From NCBI RefSeq assembly GCF_013760955.1, contig NZ_JACDUL010000002.1, positions 1-64,000 of the forward strand: a stretch of DNA of 64,000 nt, in the 5' to 3' direction. Source of the stretch: Methanococcus maripaludis. GTDB lineage: Archaea > AGJL01 > Methanococci > Methanococcales > Methanococcaceae. Each line of letters begins with the position of its first letter. Within the stretch, counting starts at the first letter, position 1. A program made the translations under genes and the position numbers. This document shows, piece after piece, positions 55,506 through 64,000 of this stretch. Below the pieces are notes generated by a model. It was not told the origin of the DNA, did no database searches, and saw nothing but the letters and a program-made list of their open reading frames with translations.

Positions 55506-55833
55506 TTAGAATTTCAAAAAATAACGGTAATTTAATCTAACAATATTAAATTTATTTTTAAATATTAACATTAAATTGTAAATTAAAAAGTAATTATCTT
55601 AACTAACAATTTGCACATTTTGTCTGATTAATTACTAAAAATTAATTTTTTTGCTAGTTAGAAATTAAAATCTATTAATTAATCGATTATCCAAAAATTC
55701 AGTAAATATATTTTGAATTATTTTGTAAATCTATTTTTAAATTCAAGGTTACATTGTAGATTAAACCTTTAAATTATATATACTATTTTTAATAAATTTA
55801 GTATTCAGTTAATTTTAATAATCGGGGGACATT
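55506..55833. other. Non-coding stretch before the LRR gene
   Basis: AT-rich. Blocks TTAATTAATCGA-TATCC (near 55677-55693) and GATTAAACCTTTAAATTAT (near 55760-55780) resemble parts of the regions before 8228 and after 24262, likely reused promoter DNA. The TATA of the LRR gene is probably in AAATTATATATACTA. Confidence 0.4.
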
Positions 55834-57104
55834 ATGGACAAATTTGGTATAAATAAGGTTGAAAATAAAATTTGTAATGTCATAGGGGATTTTGGATTTA
55901 AAAAAAAGGAAAATGGATATGAAATAGATAGGTATTCTGGAAATTCAAAAGAAATTATAATAAATGAAAAATACAATGAAATCCCGATAATTGGCATTGG
56001 GGACGAAATTTTTCACTATTCCGGATTAATGAGTGTAACTATTCCTGAATCCGTAACGTATATAGGAGATAGGGCATTCCACGCAAACAACTTATCAGAA
56101 ATAAGTATTCCAAAATTAGTAAGTCATATTGGGGACATGGCATTTTCCAACAATGAATTAACAAGCCTAATTATTCCAGAATCAGTTAAAGCTATTGGAA
56201 ATAATGCTTTCAAAAATAATAAGTTAACACAGGTAGTTATCCCAGAATCCGTAACGTATATCGGAGAATTTGCATTTCATAAAAATCAAATCAAAGGCAT
56301 AATTATTCCAGATTCGATAACTAGAATTTATAACGATTCTTTTTCAAATAATTTATTAACTGGCGTAGTTATTCCAGATTCTGTTACGCACATCATGTGG
56401 AATGCTTTTAAGAATAATAAATTAACTGGAATAATTATTCCAGACTCTGTAACTTGCCTTGGAGAGGAATGTTTTTCAGATAATAATTTAAAATACGTTA
56501 TTTTAGGAAATTCTGTAACAGATATAGGAAATTCTGCTTTTAAAAATAATCCTGATTTAAAAATATGCTGTAAAAAAGGTTCTTATGCAGAAAAATATTC
56601 GAAAAAGAATAATATTCCATGCTTGTATCTTGATACTGATGAGACAAGTTCTAGTTTGGTTAAAAAACCTGACGTAAATATTCCTGAAAAAACCAGATTG
56701 AATCATATTTCTTAAATTTAATTTCGGAAACAGAAAACGGATTATTTAAACAGATATATTTTGAAAATGCAGAGTATGTCAAAAATGATTCAAAAATAGA
56801 TTTACAGTTTAAAAATCATAAAACAGATAAAATTTTTGCCATAATATGTAGGTACCGATCTAACTTAGTTGATGGGAATATTAACTGGGCCAGTAATCAT
56901 TCAGCCAATAAATATCGAAGATTTGAACAGAATAATGATATTTCAGTTTTTATTGCATTGGGATTGGGTGGAACGCATGAAGAACCAGAATACATATATT
57001 TAATGCCGCTAAAAGAAGTGGAAAATTCCATATTAAACCCGTTGTTTTTAAAAGATTATGAAATCAGGAATGAAAATGATATTTCTAAAATTTTAAATCT
57101 TTAG
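55834..57104 (+). pseudogene. Leucine-rich-repeat protein with nuclease-like C-terminus, frameshifted
   Basis: The first frame (to 56715) holds a ~50-residue start and eight BspA-type (LRR_5) repeats of the kind IIPDSVTHIMWNAFKNNKLT. At the six-A run in CCTGAAAAAACCAG (around 56684-56692) the frame breaks; adding one A gives QIESYFLNLISETENGLFKQ and ~135 more residues to TAG 57104, with IFAIICRYRSNLVDGNINWA and VFIALGLGGTHEEPEYIYLM. That tail resembles a PD-(D/E)XK-like domain known beside bacterial defence proteins, though the usual E-C-K is I-C-R here. Full length would be ~425 residues. Confidence 0.75.
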
Positions 57105-57207
57105 AAATATTTTAAATTACATAATTTCAAAACACATCATTTTAATATTTAAATTTACAAAATATTGTATCAAAAGTGTTTTAATTTTTAAATGAGGGTG
57201 TTTTCAA

Positions 57208-57648
57208 ATGAACTATTTTTTATGTATTACAACTGAAGAAAATGCGAAAGTTATCTTGGATAAAAAAATCTGGGGAGTTTCTGAAAAATACAAAAATACA
57301 ATTTCAAAGGTTTCCCCAGGTGATCATTTAATAATTTACGAAATGGGAAAATCAAAAACTAAAACATCTGAAGCAAAACCTCAATATATAAGGGCAGTTT
57401 ATGAAGTAACGTCTGAACTTAAAGAAGATACTAAAAAAATCTTTGAAGCTCACCCAAACAACCCAAAAGAAGTCTATCCATTAAGAGTTAAATTAAAAGA
57501 AGTTAAAATATTTGAAAATCCGATTTTGTTTAAAGAATTAGTTCCTGAAATGGAATTTATTAAAAATAAAAAGCAATGGTCTGGTTCTTTAAGAAGAGCA
57601 ATGGCTCAGATTGGAGAAAAAGATTATAAAAAAATTATTGGGGCTTAA
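57208..57648 (+). CDS. EVE-domain protein
   Basis: 146 residues, all EVE/PUA-like: [55 protein letters not shown], and [23 protein letters not shown] proteins bind modified bases in DNA or RNA and are common in defence islands. Its stop codon directly abuts the stop codon of hsdS, running towards it. Confidence 0.88.
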   Translation: MNYFLCITTEENAKVILDKKIWGVSEKYKNTISKVSPGDHLIIYEMGKSKTKTSEAKPQYIRAVYEVTSELKEDTKKIFEAHPNNPKEVYPLRVKLKEVKIFENPILFKELVPEMEFIKNKKQWSGSLRRAMAQIGEKDYKKIIGA

Positions 57649-58947
57649 TTATTTTAATCGAATTTCCCCGCTCATTAATTTTGGAAGCAGTAAATCTCTT
57701 AAATTTGATAAATTTTGATTTTCTTTTGAATTTTTATAAATTTTATTAATTAATTCTTCAATTATTTCATTGTATTTTTCCATTGTTTGATAATCTGGAA
57801 CGATAACTCTAATATTTTTAAAATTAGTTTTGCTAATCTCTAAAAACGTACTTCCATTTGCGAGAGCAATTATTTTATCTTTAATATGTTCGAGCAAATA
57901 TAAAATAAAGTAATTTGAAACTTTTTTATCACATATTATGTTAATAAATCCTTGATTTGTAGATATCTCTTTCATAGCAATACTTGAATACCCAATAGTG
58001 GCCCTACTCGTCATTAAAATAGACCCTTTAGGAACTAATTTTGCAGAACTTTCTTTTAAGCCAAGTTCCGTAATCTTTTTTTCAGTTGTATCTATCACAG
58101 GGCTTTTTTTTGAAGTCATATCTGTTGGTGTAGCCCATAAAATAGTTCCATCTTGCCAATATTCCGGCACGTTTGTTTTCGGAGTTCCGCCGCCCATAAC
58201 TGTGCAAATTTCATCTAAATATTTAACATTCCAACCCTCGGGAATTTCAATTTCCAATTCCTCGTTAAATTCCATTTCTCCGTCATTTTCTAAATAGGAA
58301 AGTCCATCTTCATTTAAAAAATTGAAATCGACAAACCATTCTTTAAAAATTGAATTAGCGGTTTCTTCTAAAATTTTGTTTTGTTGGTTGTTATTTTCGA
58401 TTTTGTCGTCGAGTGCTGAGAGTATTTGTGCGATTTTTTGCTGTTCTTCGAGGGGGGGAATTGGTATTTTCAATGGGGCTAATAGTTTTGTAGTAAGGCT
58501 TCCCCTAGAACTGTGTGAATCTGAAATTGCCCTTAATTCATTATATCGTAATGTAATGTTATAATATAAAAATAATGGATTTACTAGTTCTTTTTTAGTT
58601 CTTAGGGCCACAATTGACTGATTAATGTATGTGTCAATTTTACAAAATGATGCTTGTCCCCTCGTATAACCCTGACCTGCTGATGCAATCACAATATCTT
58701 CTTTTTTTGCGAGTCGAGTACTTGAGTTTTCTACTCCTTTATAAGTAATTTTTTTTTCAGTCTCCGTTATAGAATTATTTCTAGTTTCTCCGGAAGATAA
58801 CCAAGGGATATCGCCATTCCAATATTCTGGTTTTCTTGTATCGGGGGTTCCTCCACTAAATATATTTTCAGTCACCTGTTTGAGTTCTAAAACTTCCCAA
58901 TCAACAGGAATTTTTCCAATCTCTGTATCTTTAAATTCATTTTCCAT
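57649..58947 (-). CDS. hsdS: Type I restriction specificity subunit HsdS
   Basis: 432 residues with two target-recognition domains, each opened by a similar conserved stretch (IGKIPVDWEVLELKQVTENI, and EIPEGWNVKYLDEICTVMGG) and followed by coiled-coil spacers (QQKIAQILSALDDKIENNNQ; QNLSNLRDLLLPKLMSGEIR). It sets the bipartite DNA target for HsdM and HsdR. 28 bp behind hsdR in the same operon. Confidence 0.95.
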   Translation of the reverse strand: MENEFKDTEIGKIPVDWEVLELKQVTENIFSGGTPDTRKPEYWNGDIPWLSSGETRNNSITETEKKITYKGVENSSTRLAKKEDIVIASAGQGYTRGQASFCKIDTYINQSIVALRTKKELVNPLFLYYNITLRYNELRAISDSHSSRGSLTTKLLAPLKIPIPPLEEQQKIAQILSALDDKIENNNQQNKILEETANSIFKEWFVDFNFLNEDGLSYLENDGEMEFNEELEIEIPEGWNVKYLDEICTVMGGGTPKTNVPEYWQDGTILWATPTDMTSKKSPVIDTTEKKITELGLKESSAKLVPKGSILMTSRATIGYSSIAMKEISTNQGFINIICDKKVSNYFILYLLEHIKDKIIALANGSTFLEISKTNFKNIRVIVPDYQTMEKYNEIIEELINKIYKNSKENQNLSNLRDLLLPKLMSGEIRLK

Positions 58948-58975
58948 TTTTTATCAAACCTTTTTTCATGTAAAT

Positions 58976-61900
58976 TTAAGTCTTAATCCATTCTTTAGAA
59001 ATTGTTTCAGCCTGTTTTAAAACAAGGTCAGCTGCAATCTGCTGTTTGTCTGGAGGATAGCCATATTTTCGAAGTAACCTTTTAATTTTAACTCTTAAAG
59101 TTGCCCTTACAGTTTCCCTAACTTCCCAGTCAATAGATACGCTATTCCTTAATGTTTCCGTAAGTTCTCGTGCAATTTCTGTTAAAATCTCTGTTCCTAA
59201 AATTTCCTGTGCTGAATCGTTGTCTGATAACGCATCGTAAAATGCGAGTTCTTCTTCAGTTAAATGTAATTCTTCCCCTCTTCTTTTAGCGTTTTCAATC
59301 TCCTTTGCAATTGCTATGAGTTCTTGAATAACTGCCGCCGAATCTATCGCTTTATTGTGGTATCTTTTAATCGCGTTTTCAATCATCTCTGAAAATTTCT
59401 TTTCCTGCAAAAGATTGTTTTTAAATTTAGCCCTTATCTCGTCATTCAATATTTTTTTAAGCGTTTCAAGTGCTAAATTTTTATATTTCATGTTTTTTAC
59501 ATCTTCGAGGAACTGTTCAGACAGAATCGAAATATCGGGTTTTTCAAGTCCTGCTTCACCAAATACATCGATTATTCCATCAGTACGAACTGCACCAGAT
59601 ACAATCTGTTTTATCGCGCTGTTTAGTTCATCTTCTGGTTTTCCTGAAATTTCCGTATTTTTATAAAGTGCCGCTTTAACCCCTGTAAAGAACGCGACTT
59701 CCTCACGGATTTTTACGGCTTCTTCATGCGGCAGAGATAGAGCGTATGACTTTATAAGTTCAAGCGCAAGTTTAACAAACCGCTTTTTCCCGTCAGGCTG
59801 ATTGAGGATAAATTCTAAAGTTTCTGGAATTACATCCATTTTTTCAATATTTGTGCCATTAAAGAATTTTGAATAGTCATGACCATAAAAGAAATCTTTC
59901 ATAGCTTCGTATTTTGATTTCATGAGGTTTACTGCATCTTCTATATCATACGTCGGTTTTCCAGTACCGCCAGATGAAGTGTAATTCATAAGCGCATACT
60001 TTAAATCCTGTGCAATTCCGATGTAGTCAACAACAAGTCCTCCAGGCTTATCTCTAAACACCCTGTTTACCCTTGCAATCGCCTGCATTAATCCGTGCCC
60101 TTTCATAGGCTTATCGATGTAAAGTGTGTGTAAACACGGAACATCAAAGCCAGTAAGCCACATATCACGAACAATCGCAATTTTAAATTCGCTTTCAGAA
60201 TCTTTAAAGTGGTCAGCAAGCTCTTTTCGTTTTCCTTTTGTCCTTATGTGTTTTTGCCATTCTGTGCCATCAGCCGCAGAACCGGTCATTATAACTTTTA
60301 AAACACCGAGTTTGTCATCGTCATTATGCCACTCAGGCCGTAAACGAATAATTTCGTCATAAAGGTCAACGCAAATTCGCCTGCTCATGCATACAACGAT
60401 TGCTTTTCCACTAAGCGTTTCTTCCCGTTTTTCAAAATGATTGACAATATCCTGTGCAACGTTTGAAATCCTGTCATTGCTTCCAACAATCGCTTCAAGC
60501 TGTGCCCATTTGCCCTTTAATTTCTCTTTTTTATAATTTTCTTCAAATTCGGTAACTTCCTCAAATTCTGCATCAAGTTTAGCAAGAACGTCGTTTTCAA
60601 TTCCGATTTTTGCAACACGGCTTTCATAGTAGATTTTTACAGTTCTACCATCAGCAACTGCCCGTCTTACATCGTAAATATCGATATATTCACCAAATAT
60701 CGAACGGGTGCTTTTATCTTCAAAGTCTATCGGAGTTCCTGTAAATCCAATAAATGAAGCATTTGGTAGCGCATCACGCAAATATTTAGCAAAACCATAA
60801 GTTATACCAACTTCACCGTTTTTCTCAACAGATCTCGCTTTAAGTCCGTACTGGCTCCTGTGAGCTTCATCAGCCATCACGATTATGTTTTCTCGATCAG
60901 AAAGCATTGGATATTTTGCATTAAGTTCATCAACAGAAAACTTCTGCATCGTTGTAAAGATTACTCCACCCGATACAACTTTCAATTGTTCCTTTAAGTC
61001 TTCTGCATTTTTTGCCTGAACAGGAGTCTGTTTTAATACATCAATACATGACGCAAACGTTCCAAACAGCTGGTCGTCAAGGTCATTCCTATCAGTTACA
61101 ACTACGATTGTAGGATTTTTAAGTTCTGGAGTAATCGCAAGTTTTCCCGCATAAAATGCCATTGTAAGACTTTTTCCAGACCCTTGTGTATGCCATACAA
61201 CACCACACCGGCGATTTCCCGAAACTGCTTCAATAGTTTTTTCAATTGCACGATTTGCCGCAAAATACTGGTGGTATCCTGCAATAACTTTTATAATGTC
61301 TTTTCCATCCTTTTTAAAAACAATAAAATTCTTTATTATGTCAATAAACCGCGTTTTATCAAACATTCCAAGAATTGAAATCTTTAGCTGGCTTACTCCA
61401 TTATTAATTTCAGAAGTTCCATCAATTGATTTCCACGGTAAAAACCATTCTTTATTTGAAGAAAGCGTACCTATTCGCGATTCCGTACCATCAGAAATTA
61501 GGATAAGCTCGTTATACTTAAAAAGTTCTGAAATTTCCGATTTATACGTTTGAATTTGGTTATAAGCACTCCAAATTGTAGCATCTTCTTTTGTAGGATT
61601 TTTAAGTTCGATTACAGAAAGTGGAAGCCCATTTACAAATATAACGATATCTGGCCGCCTGTTTTTATTATTCTGAATGATTGTAAACTGGTTTACTGCA
61701 ACAAATTCGTTTTTTAACGGGTTTTTATCGAGTAAGTAAACCTTATCTCCCTTAACTCTTCCATCAATTGGATATTCTACATCAATTCCCTTAAATATAA
61801 ACTCGTGAAACTTCTCGTTATTCATGAGTAAATTTGGATTTTCAAGCCTCAGGACTTTTCGAAGTGCATCTTCCCTTGCAACCTCTGGAACTTTTGGATT

Positions 61901-62074
61901 TATTCTTGAAATTGCGTTTCTAAGGCGAGAAACAAGTACAACTTCAGAATAATCTTTACGTTCTGGAGAAGTGCCATCAGGCGCAATTTCAGGACCGGAA
62001 ATTATTTCGTATCCAATACTTTCTAAAAGCTCAAGAGTCCCCTGTTCAATCGTATCTTCACATAAATTAGACAT
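58976..62074 (-). CDS. hsdR: Type I restriction endonuclease HsdR
   Basis: 1032 residues. N-terminal nuclease: [20 protein letters not shown] (D...E-L-K) near 140-156. SF2 motor: [20 protein letters not shown] (I, ~295), [13 protein letters not shown] (II, ~398), [14 protein letters not shown] (III), and [13 protein letters not shown] (VI). The start is behind a GGGGGGT site. It translocates and cuts unmodified DNA with HsdM and HsdS. Confidence 0.95.
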   Translation of the reverse strand: MSNLCEDTIEQGTLELLESIGYEIISGPEIAPDGTSPERKDYSEVVLVSRLRNAISRINPKVPEVAREDALRKVLRLENPNLLMNNEKFHEFIFKGIDVEYPIDGRVKGDKVYLLDKNPLKNEFVAVNQFTIIQNNKNRRPDIVIFVNGLPLSVIELKNPTKEDATIWSAYNQIQTYKSEISELFKYNELILISDGTESRIGTLSSNKEWFLPWKSIDGTSEINNGVSQLKISILGMFDKTRFIDIIKNFIVFKKDGKDIIKVIAGYHQYFAANRAIEKTIEAVSGNRRCGVVWHTQGSGKSLTMAFYAGKLAITPELKNPTIVVVTDRNDLDDQLFGTFASCIDVLKQTPVQAKNAEDLKEQLKVVSGGVIFTTMQKFSVDELNAKYPMLSDRENIIVMADEAHRSQYGLKARSVEKNGEVGITYGFAKYLRDALPNASFIGFTGTPIDFEDKSTRSIFGEYIDIYDVRRAVADGRTVKIYYESRVAKIGIENDVLAKLDAEFEEVTEFEENYKKEKLKGKWAQLEAIVGSNDRISNVAQDIVNHFEKREETLSGKAIVVCMSRRICVDLYDEIIRLRPEWHNDDDKLGVLKVIMTGSAADGTEWQKHIRTKGKRKELADHFKDSESEFKIAIVRDMWLTGFDVPCLHTLYIDKPMKGHGLMQAIARVNRVFRDKPGGLVVDYIGIAQDLKYALMNYTSSGGTGKPTYDIEDAVNLMKSKYEAMKDFFYGHDYSKFFNGTNIEKMDVIPETLEFILNQPDGKKRFVKLALELIKSYALSLPHEEAVKIREEVAFFTGVKAALYKNTEISGKPEDELNSAIKQIVSGAVRTDGIIDVFGEAGLEKPDISILSEQFLEDVKNMKYKNLALETLKKILNDEIRAKFKNNLLQEKKFSEMIENAIKRYHNKAIDSAAVIQELIAIAKEIENAKRRGEELHLTEEELAFYDALSDNDSAQEILGTEILTEIARELTETLRNSVSIDWEVRETVRATLRVKIKRLLRKYGYPPDKQQIAADLVLKQAETISKEWIKT

Positions 62075-62086
62075 TTTACCCCCCGC

Positions 62087-63786
62087 CTAAGAGTTACCAT
62101 TTGAAACCAAGAGATCTACTAATTTTTTATGACGTTGATCTATTGTTTTTAGTGTCCAACTATTACTCTTTTTTAAAAAAACAGATGTGGATTTAAAAGG
62201 GTCCATTTTTTCAAGTAAATATTTTTCTTTTTTCTCAGAAAAATCCAAATTACTTAATTTTGAATTTTTAGATGCACTCAATAATACCAAATTTCCTATT
62301 TTATGCGCCCATGATTCTCTCTGTTTTTCATTGAAATTTTTTATCCAGTTGCTATTTTTTGGGGGATTTTGGGGTAAAACATGTTCAATACTTATTGTTT
62401 TGTAATTAGAGATGTGAACCATGTTTTCGTTCATTAAATATTCTGCCTTTAATAACATGTATTTTGCATATTGTTTTTTGTAAATGTCCTTGTTTAACTC
62501 ATTTCTTAATTTTCGTTTATCTACATAAAATGCAGTTTGTTTGATAATAAATCATCAATTGAGTTTAATTCTGTTTTTTCGATCTCCCTTAATATTTCAA
62601 AGATATTTTTTCTTCGTTTATCTGGACTCTCACGACATACCAAATCTCCCACAAATTTGTATTCCAATAATTTTAAAAATTCCGTTAATTTACTCATTTT
62701 AAATTTTTTATAGTACAACAATAAGGGAGGTATCCACTCTTCCGAAGAAATACCTATTTTCATGTTGGTAACTAAATTTTTAAATTCGTTTGATAAATTT
62801 TTATTTTCAAGCTCTATTATCTGGTCGTAGATGTCATCATATTCCAAAATTACATCCATTACTTCTTTTCCTTTTTTTAATATGCCCGTTCCATCTTTTA
62901 AATATATTTTTTTATCAAATTCCTGTCTTAACACACTTTGAGCTTTTTCTTTTATGAATATTGTACGGATAAATCCCAAAAATCTATCAAAATCTCCAGA
63001 TTTTCTGTTTTCAATTTTATTTTCCATTTCCTCCCATAATCGAGCATATTCGTTCTGATCTTTTTCATTTACAAGCGCACCGATATTTGTGGATTTTATA
63101 ATATCTGCAGACGTAAGTGAAATTCCTCTATCGTTAAGAATTGTAAAGAGCCTAAATGCATCCTCTTCGTTATCGGTTGAAACATAAATCAATATAACGT
63201 TATTTAACAGGTAATCTACAAATTCTTCTAAATCCTCAATTTTATTTAAATTTTCATAGGCCGAAAATATCGCATTGATCATATTATATATGGATTTATC
63301 CCCCTTTTTCTTTTTAGATCTTAAATCGTCATATTTTTCTGTTCCGCCTGCTGTTATAATATGGTCATTCATGAATTCTTCCACATTATGTCTTATTTGA
63401 TATTGCATCTTATTTCGAGAAGGAATTTTTCTTGGTTTGTTTGCTTCTTGATATATTAAAGATTGGAGAGTATCTTTGTATACTTCATCTTTAATCCTAT
63501 CTCTTAAACATGCAAATAAGATTATGAAGGAAGTTAGCCTTTGTTGGCCATCTAAAACATCGTATTCACTAAAATCTTTCTCTTCTGTTTTTTTTAAAAC
63601 CAATGAACCTACAAAATATTCGTTAGTACCATTATTTTGAGCGTAATGTATATCTCCTATTAAATCAGCAATATTATCAGATTGCCAAGCATAAGGTCTT
63701 TGATATTCTGGAATTACATACCAAAAATCTTTTGAAAATATATCTTGAAGAATTTTTTTATCCACTTCGATTTTGCCATCTGCCAT
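62087..63786 (-). pseudogene. GmrSD-like DUF262/DUF1524 protein, frameshifted, inside the hsd operon
   Basis: The first frame (63786-62521) is a DUF262 domain: FWYVIPEYQRPYAWQSDNIA, VGSLVLKKTEEKDFSEYDVL and DGQQRLTSFIILFACL (the DGQQR signature). It ends at LHFM-stop, but one base of shift near 62530 continues as FYVDKRKLRNELNKDIYKKQ into the C-terminal DUF1524 His-Me/HNH nuclease (SIEHVLPQNPPK, then KIGNLVLLSASKNSKLSNLD) to 62087. The fused form is ~565 residues. GmrSD-like proteins cut modified phage DNA. One frameshift suggests recent loss, a sequence error, or two products. Confidence 0.85.
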
Positions 63787-63801
63787 ATTCCCACCATTAC
63801 C

Positions 63802-64000
63802 TTAAATTTCGTACCCCAGTTTTTTCAAATTCTCTTTTATCCGTTTGTCAAGAATTTCCCCTTCTTCAAACGTCTTTTTAAGTTCAGACACTAAACTTTC
63901 CATTTTTTCTTCAAATGGTATGCCGTCATCTTCCTCTTCTTTAAATCCAACATATCGACCAGGTGTTAAGATAAAACCCTGTTTTTCAATATCGGAAATA
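63802..64000 (-). CDS. hsdM: Type I restriction methyltransferase HsdM, C-terminal part
   Basis: Only the last ~65 residues are in the window, running off the right edge: GFILTPGRYVGFKEEEDD is the usual HsdM C-terminal block, followed by a helical tail ending KENLKKLGYEI. It is first of the visible minus-strand operon hsdM, GmrSD-like, hsdR, hsdS. Confidence 0.9.
   Translation of the reverse strand, partial: ISDIEKQGFILTPGRYVGFKEEEDDGIPFEEKMESLVSELKKTFEEGEILDKRIKENLKKLGYEI

Noticed and set aside
55815-55997. Minus-strand 60-codon frame at the start of the LRR gene
   Set aside because: Antisense shadow of the LRR protein's N-terminus.

Overview
The window looks like chromosome of a mesophilic methanococcal archaeon, most likely Methanococcus (close to M. 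maripaludis). The DNA is very AT-rich, genes carry GGTGA/GGAGG-type ribosome binding sites and several TTG starts, and promoters have archaeal TATA boxes. Gene content agrees: a CooC-type ATPase, a long MJ0634-like KamA protein, relics of beta-lysine acetyltransferase (AblB), an NCX_Mj-like antiporter, beta-helix surface proteins with an S-layer-like C-terminus, and an archaeal methyl-accepting chemotaxis protein. This assignment is inference from the sequence alone.

Layout. 0-10 kb: edge of a CooC-like gene, a methyltransferase, an ablB pseudogene beside a KamA-family radical SAM enzyme, a Ca/Na antiporter, a flavoprotein, and an AlbA_2/Schlafen-type regulator with a KTQV tandem repeat. 10-11 kb: a degraded toxin gene preceded by two 47-nt tandem repeats, each of which can fold as an H-type pseudoknot. 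This is the architecture of a type III toxin-antitoxin locus and is the most striking item here. It is followed by a frameshifted MarR gene. 11-23 kb: chemoreceptor, an intact MarR gene with a perfect palindromic operator, GNAT, ABC permease, DUF6544/6920-like protein, PNPOx-like protein, KefB-type antiporter and MATE exporter. 23-27 kb: a decayed accessory patch with a RelBE locus whose toxin is broken, a truncated antiporter duplicate, a solitary WYL-like protein, a small winged-helix protein, two Q/K-rich microproteins and several non-coding repeats. 27-32 kb: two beta-helix surface proteins and two orphan solute-binding proteins.

32-64 kb is a dense defence and repair island: serine recombinase, coiled-coil PD-(D/E)XK nuclease, a Gabija-like pair (OLD nuclease plus UvrD helicase), McrBC, an AddB/AddA/XPD-like operon, TPR lipoprotein, GIY-YIG protein, a CARF-like/HTH regulator with no CRISPR nearby, an MrfAB-like exonuclease/helicase pair, a frameshifted leucine-rich-repeat plus nuclease-like protein, an EVE protein, and a type I restriction operon (hsdM, a frameshifted GmrSD-like gene, hsdR, hsdS) running off the right edge.

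Non-coding structure is unusually rich. Two dispersed intergenic families each occur as two long diverged copies whose hairpins are kept by compensatory or wobble changes, which suggests undescribed structured RNAs: family 1 at 6121-6430 and 15146-15445 (with promoter-half copies at about 24741 and 24971), and family 2 at 7797-7952 (minus) and 31150-31314 (plus). All functional statements come from reading the sequence; no database search was run.
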